Source: Caldifarciminota bacterium | Lineage (GTDB): Bacteria > Hydrothermota > Tepidihabitantia > SM23-42 | Assembly (NCBI GenBank): GCA_020341755.1 | Contig: CP070834.1 | Location: 1,366,257 to 1,399,277, forward strand | Direction: 5' to 3' | Length of the DNA stretch: 33,021 nt | Shown here: positions 14,351-22,024 of the stretch, in pieces | Layout: every line of letters starts with the position of its first letter | How positions within the stretch are numbered: the first letter of the stretch is position 1 | Position numbers and translations under genes: made by a program | Notes under the pieces: generated by a model | What the model was told of the DNA's origin: nothing | What the model saw: the letters and a program-made list of their open reading frames with translations, nothing else | Databases searched by the model: none

Positions 14351-15226
14351 ATGAAAAAGGAATGTTTATTCATCGATGTTTTCACCGATATCCCGTACAC
14401 CGGCAATCAGCTTGCGGTCTTTCCTGACGTTGTGCAGCTTACTCAGGATAACATGCAGGCGCTTGCCAACGAGATAAATTATTCGGAGACCACTTTCATT
14501 GTTGAAAGCCAGGACCCGTCGTACGATTTTCAAGTGAGGATCTTCAATCCGAAGAACGAGATGCCGTTTGCCGGTCATCCCATACTCGGTACCGCGTTTG
14601 CCATAATACATATCCTGAAACGATGGGATAGCACGCGCGGGCTTCTGCGGTTAAAAACACAGGTCGGGGTCATACCGATCGAAATTGTCGATGGGGTTTT
14701 GTGGATGCAGCAGAATCAACCGGAATTCTACGGTGACCATACAGATAAGGAAAAGCCGGCGAACTTCATTGGTTTATCGCCCGACGATCTCATGGATGAG
14801 CTTCCCGTGGAAGAGGTTTCAACCGGTAACCGCATGATGATAATTCCCGTTAAAACACTCGATGCGGTTCGGCGCGCTGAGGGGAACGTTCTGCATCTGA
14901 AGCAGTTTTTCGGTGAACGAAATGCCGGACCGTACCTGTTCACGTTCGAGACCACGCGACCAGAAGCAAAGGTGCACACGCGCTTCTTTGCACCGCATCT
15001 GGGTATCATTGAGGATGCGGCGACCGGTTCGGCAGCAGGGCCCTTGACCGCATACTTACTCAAACATAGCGTATTCGGCGAGCGTTTCGAGATTATCAAT
15101 GAACAGGGTGTTGAGATGAATCGACCTTCACAGATACATATGAAGGGCGAGAAACACGATGATCAGTACGTGGTCAAGATCGGCGGCAGGTGTGTCTTTG
15201 TCGGGACGGGTGAATTTACAGTTTAG
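14351..15226 (+). CDS. PhzF-family isomerase-like protein
   Basis: A protein of 291 residues of the PhzF / diaminopimelate-epimerase-like fold. N-terminal features are FTDIPYTGNQLAVF, YSETTF with the likely catalytic Glu46, and RIFNPKNEMPFAGHPILGTA (the GHPxxG motif). The second half mirrors it with ARFFAPHLG-type wording (TRFFAPHLGIIEDAATGSAAGPL). Only the phenazine-pathway PhzF has an assigned reaction; no phenazine genes are visible here, so the substrate is unknown. It is cytoplasmic. The start has a good AAGGAGAGG site, unlike the leaderless genes nearby. It lies 52 bases after EF-G and converges with the Rsm22-like gene, with 46 bases between the stops. Confidence 0.9.
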   Translation: MKKECLFIDVFTDIPYTGNQLAVFPDVVQLTQDNMQALANEINYSETTFIVESQDPSYDFQVRIFNPKNEMPFAGHPILGTAFAIIHILKRWDSTRGLLRLKTQVGVIPIEIVDGVLWMQQNQPEFYGDHTDKEKPANFIGLSPDDLMDELPVEEVSTGNRMMIIPVKTLDAVRRAEGNVLHLKQFFGERNAGPYLFTFETTRPEAKVHTRFFAPHLGIIEDAATGSAAGPLTAYLLKHSVFGERFEIINEQGVEMNRPSQIHMKGEKHDDQYVVKIGGRCVFVGTGEFTV

Positions 15227-15272
15227 CATACGTATAATGTAGCAATTATTTGTATTTGCGATCGGTGAGGGT

Positions 15273-16412
15273 TCACCAGGGCATTGAAGGTTTGAGGGAG
15301 ACGCGGCTCGATGGTTCGATCCTCCATGTGTCCTGACGCTTCCTTTTAACATCATCGAGGGTAATGATGTCACCCCGCGCGATGCGGTCAAAATCGTCAT
15401 TCTGTAAATTCCTTGATGTGTCCAGGCGTACAAGCTCGACCCGCCCTGTGGGGGTACATAAATAACACCTCTTCCTGCCCTTCTCTTTCAGCAGATTGCT
15501 GACCACCAGAAAGTCCGACCTGCTTCTTTCCCGATACTTTCGTTTCGACAGTACGAGATACGAGAACTTCAAGCGATCGATTTCCCGGTGCAAGGTCTTG
15601 TTGAGCATCTGTATGTAGTGGGGTGGTTGCCATACGCGTGATTGATGACACCATTCTTTACCCTTTCGCACGGCAGCGAGTGGACAGGTGCGTTCATGCA
15701 AGCATGGGAGGAGTATATGGTACGTATGTTCCTGCAGGAGTGAATCCCTCAAGCGCATGAGCCTGCGGGACAAGATGCGGGACGCAGGTTCGATGATGAC
15801 TACGATGCCGTCATCGGTTGCGTACCGGAAGATCTGCCCAATATATTTCTTTGGTATAACCTCGTCCTGTTCGATTTCTGCCAGTGCGTTGGCAAGAATG
15901 ACTACATCGAATTTTCTCCGTGTCTTCAGCAGGAGTGCCCCGTCTAGTTGATGCCGGCGCAATGTGACACGGAGCCGACTGTCGTCTTTTTTGACAAGGA
16001 ATGCGATCTGTCGGCATGCCTTCAGCACAACAGCCGACCGGTCGATGCCGGTTAGTGAGATTCTATGATTTTTTTTCAGCGCATAGTATGTTCCGAACAT
16101 CCCTGCTCCGTGCCCGCAGCCAATATCGAGTACGTGTAGTGTTTTCTTACCTGTAAAACAGAGGGGAAATCGATTCTGTAACCACCGGGTAATCATCCAT
16201 GATTTCATAAGATTTATAGGGAAATGATATGCGAGGTAGGCATCACTGTATTTGTCTTTTCCAGATTTTGTGTGTATGAATTCGTGCGTTAATCTGTGTA
16301 ACTGGGCGCTCAAAGACCTGATTCTTCGCACATCAAAAACTTTTCGGGCATGGTCATGTAATCCAAGTAGTCTGAGCAACATGGATTCGATCTCGGGCAG
16401 CAGCCGTATCAT
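15273..16412 (-). CDS. Rsm22/METTL17-like methyltransferase-fold protein with Fe-S-type cysteines
   Basis: A protein of 379 residues. After a helical N-terminus comes a Rossmann methyltransferase core with motif I LDIGCGHGAG (95-104), GIDRS (122-126) and a motif IV-like VVILANALAEI. The C-terminal half carries the Rsm22 hallmarks: LPCLHERTCPL, EWCH, SYLVLSK and a terminal RKRCYLCTPTGRVELVRLD segment. Cysteines C237, C243, C255 and C316 (or C319) have the spacing reported to bind a [4Fe-4S] cluster in METTL17/Rsm22. Those proteins assist mitochondrial small-subunit assembly (family knowledge); the bacterial role is presumably on the small ribosomal subunit. The start is 15 bases after the stop of the Rad50-like gene, so it is probably cotranscribed with the nuclease pair. 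Confidence 0.82.
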   Translation of the reverse strand: MIRLLPEIESMLLRLLGLHDHARKVFDVRRIRSLSAQLHRLTHEFIHTKSGKDKYSDAYLAYHFPINLMKSWMITRWLQNRFPLCFTGKKTLHVLDIGCGHGAGMFGTYYALKKNHRISLTGIDRSAVVLKACRQIAFLVKKDDSRLRVTLRRHQLDGALLLKTRRKFDVVILANALAEIEQDEVIPKKYIGQIFRYATDDGIVVIIEPASRILSRRLMRLRDSLLQEHTYHILLPCLHERTCPLAAVRKGKEWCHQSRVWQPPHYIQMLNKTLHREIDRLKFSYLVLSKRKYRERSRSDFLVVSNLLKEKGRKRCYLCTPTGRVELVRLDTSRNLQNDDFDRIARGDIITLDDVKRKRQDTWRIEPSSRVSLKPSMPW

Positions 16413-16427
16413 TGTGGATATTGCTGA

Positions 16428-18509
16428 TTATATGGGTACGATCTCGGCACCTGCTTCTTTGAGTATGTCCCGCGTGTGGTCATCCGAGGTGAAATAGATG
16501 ATCTGATTGCCCTCGTCTACGTATTTTTTCAACAACTTCACCAATCTCGAACGGCGGTTCCAATCTGCAAAGATGAATGCATCGTCAAGGATCAGGAAGC
16601 TTCCCCGTTCATATAAACGTTTCAGTGCTGCAATCCTGAAACAGAGCAGGAGTTGATCACGGGCGCCACTGCTCAGATCGTTGACATTATAGACATGATT
16701 GGAATTGTCGGTTGCGAGGAAGTCTTGTTTTTTTATTTCAACCTTAATGTACCGTTCGGATACAAAATGGAAATAATCACTAAGGCTGTCATCGCCTGTG
16801 ATGATTGTTTCCAGCAGTTTGTCGTATTCGATGCTCATCTGTTTCAAGATATCCCTTGCGGCATGTGCCGCTTTTTTCTCCAGTTCATAATTGTTCAGGG
16901 CATTGGTCAAGGTGTTGTATTCGATGAAGGCATCGTATTCAGATTCTACTCCGAACTTAGCTTTGTACGTTTCTTTGAAGATCGTGATATCACTCTTCAG
17001 TTTATCGATTTTTTGCTGGACTTGTTTGATTTGACTTCGTGTGGGCTCTTCTTCGGTGATATCTATGTCATCCTCCGGCGGTTCTTGATGAAGCTTTTCG
17101 ATCATCCGCTTCCACTTTCGATCGTCCTTTTCATGGAGCATGCCAGCCAGTTTACCGTGCACTATGCTCATATTATTTTCCAGTTTTCGTTTTTCATCGA
17201 TTTTCTGCTTCAGATCAGCAATCTCGGCGCAGCCGGTTTTATCTCTGATCTCGGAAAGTTTCTGATCGCTCCTGGACTGTTCTATTGCCTGTGTGAGATG
17301 CTCTGTGAGTTTTGATTTTTCCTGCAGCAGGGTCTCTTTCCTGATCGTCTCGTCACGCATTGTTTCGATGCGCTCGGCAACTTCTTCCAGGCTGTTTACA
17401 TCCGGAAAAACTTTCTGAGCTTTCCTTAGCGCTGTGTCTTTTTCGGTCACGAGTGTCAACATTACATGTCGTCTATACAGGGTGAAGATGAAGAATATAC
17501 AGCTGAAACCGAAGAGCACGAATGCCGGGACCTTAAGAAAACCGGACACGAAGGAGAAGGCGACGAGTAACGCGGCAGCCACACATATGATCCCGGGATA
17601 CACCAGGCTCGGAATGCGGACTTCATCTTCGGCACGCATGATGCAAGCATGAAGACCTTCTGTCTGGACACGTTTTTCCTGTTTTCTGAGTGTGCCGATC
17701 TCCTCTTTCAGTTCGGACATTTCCCGCTGTGTGGTCTCTAGTTTGTCCTTATCGCGCTGTTGTGATTTTCGAGCCGCTTCGCATTCCTGCCATGTATTAA
17801 GATACTCGTATTTGTAACGTTCATATACCTGCAGCTGATTGGACAGGTCAGTGTACTCGTCGTACAATGATATGAGCTGTTTGTATGTGCGATAATTTTT
17901 CATGTGTTCGATGGAATCGAGTCGGTGCTGGTTTTCTTGGTGGTATTCCACGAGTCTGGTCAATTCAGTTTCCTGTTTTTCTATTCCATCCATTTCGGTG
18001 ATATACTTCTTCAATTGTTCCTTGCGCAGTGTTTCCTGTTCCACGAGATGCTGTTTTTTTTCTTTCCACTCACCGCGTCGGTCTGTGAGTCCTACGGCGT
18101 TGAATATTTTCGCGTCGATCTTGGTAAAGGATATGTCTTGATCCATGTGACTCAATAATGCCTTCAAACTGTCCCAGAAATGCTCTCCGCCCGATCGATC
18201 AAAGATAGCGGACTCTGCTGCCTCTATGTACATGATATGTGCAAGGTCGCCGATGGGAAGTTGTGCGATTTTTTTTCTGCTCGGAAGTGTGATCCGTCTG
18301 TCATCGGCAAGTATCTCGATCACAACATCGGCCGGTTTGCCATAGCGAAGCCCTTGCGGATTCCTGCGGAATATGATATAAGCCATGGCTTCGACGATCG
18401 TAGTTTTACCGGATTCGTTCTGACCGAAAATACAAACAAAATGACCGGGCTTGAGCACAAATTTCTTGATCGGTCCATAGTCGTGTATAGCGATCCTGTC
18501 TATCTTCAT
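16428..18509 (-). CDS. YhaN/Rad50-like ATPase with two central membrane segments
   Basis: A protein of 693 residues with a split ABC/SMC-type ATPase. The N-terminal lobe has Walker A GQNESGKT (29-36). The C-terminal lobe has the signature LSSGARDQLLL, Walker B FLILDDAF and a final TSDDH switch. Charged heptad-rich coiled coils (about 145-285 and 345-570) connect them. At the tip of the coil, where Rad50 has its CxxC zinc hook, there are instead two hydrophobic spans (about 302-322 and 327-345) with a few polar residues between, which should be membrane-inserted. This is the architecture of B. subtilis YhaN. It pairs with the Mre11-like gene upstream (4-base ATGA overlap). It presumably acts with that nuclease on DNA ends or hairpins at the membrane; the function is inferred from homology. 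Confidence 0.88.
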   Translation of the reverse strand: MKIDRIAIHDYGPIKKFVLKPGHFVCIFGQNESGKTTIVEAMAYIIFRRNPQGLRYGKPADVVIEILADDRRITLPSRKKIAQLPIGDLAHIMYIEAAESAIFDRSGGEHFWDSLKALLSHMDQDISFTKIDAKIFNAVGLTDRRGEWKEKKQHLVEQETLRKEQLKKYITEMDGIEKQETELTRLVEYHQENQHRLDSIEHMKNYRTYKQLISLYDEYTDLSNQLQVYERYKYEYLNTWQECEAARKSQQRDKDKLETTQREMSELKEEIGTLRKQEKRVQTEGLHACIMRAEDEVRIPSLVYPGIICVAAALLVAFSFVSGFLKVPAFVLFGFSCIFFIFTLYRRHVMLTLVTEKDTALRKAQKVFPDVNSLEEVAERIETMRDETIRKETLLQEKSKLTEHLTQAIEQSRSDQKLSEIRDKTGCAEIADLKQKIDEKRKLENNMSIVHGKLAGMLHEKDDRKWKRMIEKLHQEPPEDDIDITEEEPTRSQIKQVQQKIDKLKSDITIFKETYKAKFGVESEYDAFIEYNTLTNALNNYELEKKAAHAARDILKQMSIEYDKLLETIITGDDSLSDYFHFVSERYIKVEIKKQDFLATDNSNHVYNVNDLSSGARDQLLLCFRIAALKRLYERGSFLILDDAFIFADWNRRSRLVKLLKKYVDEGNQIIYFTSDDHTRDILKEAGAEIVPI

Positions 18510-19540
18510 TTTAAAATATCGTTGAATATAGGAAACATCAGTTCGAGCAGTTTGATCCTTGTGGTCTCATCGAGATGAGCCGATTTGTCGACGAAATCCC
18601 GGACAAGCTTGTGTTCGATAATGACGTCCCAGGGCTGCGGTTCGATTTCGATTCTACGTTGAACGAATTTCTGCATAAGGGGTTCGATCATCTTTGAGGC
18701 GCGCTCTTTGAACGTCCTGTCCTTTTCAGCGGTATATCCACGGACAGCAATGTACGGCAGGGAGGTGTGTGTGTCGAGTCCGGCGAGAAAGGTCTCAATC
18801 TCCTGGAGGGTACGTTCTTCCACGCCCGGAAATATATAAAATATTTTGCGCACCCAGTAAGGAGCACTGTCTATCAAAACTCGTTCGATCTGGAGGGTGT
18901 TCTTGTCGATGGTTACAAGGGAGCACGCGCGCGGCTCGGTACACTTGGTATCGAGCGCGCTCGGTGAACCGGGATACACGACATGGGTGTCGCCGTATGT
19001 AGCTGCAATATACCGTGCATGAAGATGACCAAGGGCAACATACCGGGCGCGATTTTCCAGATGTCCGGGCAAAATAGGCATATAGCGGGTCTCAATATCA
19101 TCGAGCATGGAAAAAATGAAGGATTGATCGTAGAGCGTGCCGTGGGCGATGAGGATATCCGGCTGTTCATGCAGGTCCTGGAGACAGGTATTGAATCTGG
19201 TCTCTGCATAGGGCACGCCGCATATGTGAATGCCTTCATGCTCTGAGATTTCAAATGGCGTACTAACCAGTTGAACGACATTATTTCCGTAATCATACTC
19301 ACGGCTGTACGATTTTCTGTCATGATTACCCGGTATGACAAAGAATCGAAAATCCGTACGGTTTGCCATGGCAGCTACCTGTGATCTCAATAAACTGGCG
19401 TCCTTGTCTGAGTTGAAGAGATCTCCGGCGACAATGATCCCGTTCACTCCCAGGTCTTCTGCCTTGGTGATGAGCCAGCCGAAAGCGTCTAGATCCTTCC
19501 CCGCTTCGAGGTGTAGATCGGCAGTGTGAAGGTATTTCAT
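18506..19540 (-). CDS. YhaO/Mre11-like metallophosphoesterase nuclease
   Basis: A protein of 344 residues with the calcineurin-type dimetal signatures in order: ADLHL (7-11), AGDLF (38-42), GNHD (71-74), AHG (132-134) and GHLH (171-174). It ends with a C-terminal region (about 245-344) that likely contacts its ATPase partner. Shorter than E. coli SbcD (400 residues), similar to YhaO. In complex with the Rad50-like protein it should process double-strand breaks or DNA hairpins using Mn2+. The stop overlaps the start of the Rad50-like gene. The ATG lies 6 bases after a perfect TATAAT and has no ribosome site. The gene is divergent from the M14 peptidase gene, with the two -35 boxes only 3 bases apart, so the two transcripts may compete. 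Confidence 0.9.
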   Translation of the reverse strand: MKYLHTADLHLEAGKDLDAFGWLITKAEDLGVNGIIVAGDLFNSDKDASLLRSQVAAMANRTDFRFFVIPGNHDRKSYSREYDYGNNVVQLVSTPFEISEHEGIHICGVPYAETRFNTCLQDLHEQPDILIAHGTLYDQSFIFSMLDDIETRYMPILPGHLENRARYVALGHLHARYIAATYGDTHVVYPGSPSALDTKCTEPRACSLVTIDKNTLQIERVLIDSAPYWVRKIFYIFPGVEERTLQEIETFLAGLDTHTSLPYIAVRGYTAEKDRTFKERASKMIEPLMQKFVQRRIEIEPQPWDVIIEHKLVRDFVDKSAHLDETTRIKLLELMFPIFNDILK

Positions 19541-19546
19541 CGCTCT

Positions 19547-19574
19547 ATTATAGACGGTTTTTGGGTAGAATCAA
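19547..19574 (-). promoter_or_regulatory. Promoter of the Mre11-like operon, predicted leaderless
   Basis: On the minus strand TTGATT (19574-19569) and TATAAT (19552-19547), with a 16-bp spacer. Six bases lie between the -10 box and the ATG at 19540, so translation would start at the mRNA 5' end. Confidence 0.7.
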
Positions 19575-19577
19575 TAC

Positions 19578-19605
19578 TTGACACACGCAATAAATTGATT
19601 ATGCT
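19578..19605 (+). promoter_or_regulatory. Possible promoter of the M14 peptidase gene
   Basis: TTGACA at 19578-19583 with a weaker TATGCT at 19600-19605, again 16 bp apart. The leader would be about 98 bases and contains the AAGGAGG site at 19699-19705. The -10 match is only partial. Confidence 0.45.
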
Positions 19606-19709
19606 TTATTGTGGGGTATGGGTCGCCGTCTGGATGGTTGACGTCGAGCAAGATGGCGATTGACTTGTGTTTGCGTGCCGTCGGGCAACGCAATCCATAA
19701 GGAGGTGTC

Positions 19710-21956
19710 GTGAAACGAACGTTGTTGGTCATCACTTTATTGACAGCAATAGCTTTTTCCCAGACCATGATTGTGCGCGTGTATGTGCCGACCCGGCAGG
19801 ATCTCAAGGTGCTCACTATGAGGTCCCTGGATATTGCCGCCGGACGGTACGGTGAGTGGTTTGATTTGGTTGTCGATCAGGAAGGCCTGAGCACGGTCAT
19901 GGCATCGGGACTGCCGTATGAAGTCACGGTTCCCAGTATCGATCTTGCACGCGATGAGGTGCGTGGTGAATATTGTTCATATGCGGACATGGTGGACTCA
20001 TTGATAACCCTGTCCTTGAACTACCCGGATCTCTGTCAACTCGATTCATTGCCATTTCCCACCTATGAAGGCAGGTGGATATACGGCGTTAAGATCTCTG
20101 ATAATGTTTGGCTCGAAGAGTATGATGAGCCGAAGTTCACGCTCGATGGCTGTCATCATTCCCGTGAATGGGCTACGCCGCAGGCAGTATTGTTCTTCGC
20201 CGATTCCATGCTGACTTCCTACGGCATCGTCAGCGAATTGACCGAGATCATCAATACCACTGAACTATACTGTTTTCCGGTTATCAATGTCGACGGCTAT
20301 GTCCATGACTACGGCGCCGGCGGTGACATGTGGCGCAAGAACCGTGAACCGTTCGGAGGCTATATCGGGACGGATTGTAACCGGAATTACGGCGGTGCCT
20401 GTAATGGTGAGGTCGATGGTTACTGGGGCGCTGCGGATGAGGACCAGTTGTCGCACCGTCCGAGCCGCGAGACATTTTGCGGGCAGTATGCGTTCTCGGG
20501 TGATGAGATATGGTCATATACGACATTCATTCGGGAGCGCAGGATAAGCACGGGTTTTTCCCTGCACAGTTACGGTGAACAGGTAATGTACCCGTGGGGG
20601 TACAAGGCTGCCGGCACACCTGATGCTGCGCTGTACGATGCTAAGGGTGCCCACATGGCGGGAATGATGCAGGGGGTATACGGCGGTACGTACACGCCGG
20701 GACAGTCGTATTACAATCCCTATCCGACATGCGGCAATACCCGGGACTGGGTGTACGGGTACAACAAATGGGTGGCAGGTGTTTCGTCCCTGTTCTACGG
20801 TGCCGAGATCGGCACCTGGTTCTATGAAGATGTCGGCAATCTCGATTTCATCTCACGGCAGGTGTTCAAGGCGGCGTCATATCTTGCCGGTTTCAGCGAC
20901 AGCCTGGTACTCGTTGCCGATGGATTTGTCGCGCCGCCGGTCATATACTCCCTTGGTACCGTGGACGAAGATTTTACGATTTTTTGGCATGCCAAAAACA
21001 GTTTTGACAATAACCCCGAGCAGTGGGAACTGGTAGAACTTTCAGGTCTCACCGTAGTCCTTGATGACCTGGAAACCGGTACAGAACGCTGGATACTCGA
21101 GGGATTCACCCATACGACCGCGCAGTCGCACAGTGCGACGCACAGTTTCTTCTCGGGCGACTCTCCCGACATGAACCACGCCGTACGTACGGCATTTCCC
21201 TATGTTGTGCAGCCCGGCGACAGCCTGACCTTCTGGTGCCGATATGACCTGGAGACCAATTATGATGTGGCGGTGGTTGAGATATCGGAGAACACCAAGG
21301 AATGGTTCTGTCTTGCTGACCGTTTCAACGGGTCGAGTGCATGGACGCGCAAGGCGTATTCGCTCGAGGACTGGGTCGCTACATCAGTGTATTTCAGGTT
21401 CCGGGCAATGACCGACGGTCTCTATAATAATGGAGGGTTCTATGTCGATGATATTTCACCGGTGTGCGTATATGAAACAGTCGATACCATAACATCGACC
21501 CATCCCGATACGTCATACACCTTTGTCAACCATGAACCGGGCATATTCTACTATTATATAAAGGGTTATAATGCTGCCCACGGCTGGGGTGATTATTCGT
21601 GTCTAGAGCAGGCTGACGTGACGGTCGGTGTTGCTGAAATCCCTGACCATGAGTCATTCACTGACCGACTTACCTTTCAGGTACGACCGAACCCGTTCCA
21701 GAGTAAGGCACTGCTGTGTGTCGGCGGTTTGAACAGCGATGATCGCATGCACGCACGGTTTTCCGTTTATAGCAGTACCGGACAGATGATCAAAACCATC
21801 GCCCAAACTGTGCAGGGTGGTCGTCTGGTCTGTGAATGGGATGCTACCGATCAATTGGGTCGAACTGTTCCAGCGGGTGTGTACTTTGTCCGGTTACGAA
21901 TCGACGGAAAGAGCACTGCCTATGATGCAGTGGAGCGCATCGTACTGGTGCGTTGA
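19710..21956 (+). CDS. Secreted M14 zinc carboxypeptidase with C-terminal FlgD-like tail
   Basis: A protein of 748 residues from a GTG at 19710, with AAGGAGG upstream. Signal peptide 1-18 (ending AFSQ); short prosequence (about 19-80); M14 catalytic domain (about 85-385) with zinc ligands His150 and Glu153 in HHSREW and His286 in LHSYGE, a conserved CNRNY (223-227), and probable catalytic Glu366 in GAEIG. Residues about 440-610 form a jellyroll of the kind in immune inhibitor A-type peptidases (VYFRFRAMTDG ... GFYVDDIS). The last 90 residues carry the FlgD-Ig/Por-tail pattern: RPNPF, FSVYSSTGQMI, VPAGVYFVRLR, ending IVLVR. It should cleave C-terminal residues from extracellular peptides. It opens a run of five secreted peptidase genes. 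Confidence 0.92.
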   Translation: MKRTLLVITLLTAIAFSQTMIVRVYVPTRQDLKVLTMRSLDIAAGRYGEWFDLVVDQEGLSTVMASGLPYEVTVPSIDLARDEVRGEYCSYADMVDSLITLSLNYPDLCQLDSLPFPTYEGRWIYGVKISDNVWLEEYDEPKFTLDGCHHSREWATPQAVLFFADSMLTSYGIVSELTEIINTTELYCFPVINVDGYVHDYGAGGDMWRKNREPFGGYIGTDCNRNYGGACNGEVDGYWGAADEDQLSHRPSRETFCGQYAFSGDEIWSYTTFIRERRISTGFSLHSYGEQVMYPWGYKAAGTPDAALYDAKGAHMAGMMQGVYGGTYTPGQSYYNPYPTCGNTRDWVYGYNKWVAGVSSLFYGAEIGTWFYEDVGNLDFISRQVFKAASYLAGFSDSLVLVADGFVAPPVIYSLGTVDEDFTIFWHAKNSFDNNPEQWELVELSGLTVVLDDLETGTERWILEGFTHTTAQSHSATHSFFSGDSPDMNHAVRTAFPYVVQPGDSLTFWCRYDLETNYDVAVVEISENTKEWFCLADRFNGSSAWTRKAYSLEDWVATSVYFRFRAMTDGLYNNGGFYVDDISPVCVYETVDTITSTHPDTSYTFVNHEPGIFYYYIKGYNAAHGWGDYSCLEQADVTVGVAEIPDHESFTDRLTFQVRPNPFQSKALLCVGGLNSDDRMHARFSVYSSTGQMIKTIAQTVQGGRLVCEWDATDQLGRTVPAGVYFVRLRIDGKSTAYDAVERIVLVR

Positions 21957-22024
21957 AGAACATGAAATGCACAATTTGTAAATATACCTTTATTTTCATT
22001 TTCAATTGGCCATAAGGAGGCATA

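Noticed and set aside
16653-17315. A 220-codon open frame on the plus strand
   Set aside because: It is antisense to the coiled-coil and C-terminal parts of the Rad50-like gene; its hydrophobic look comes from reading Lys/Glu-rich codons backwards.
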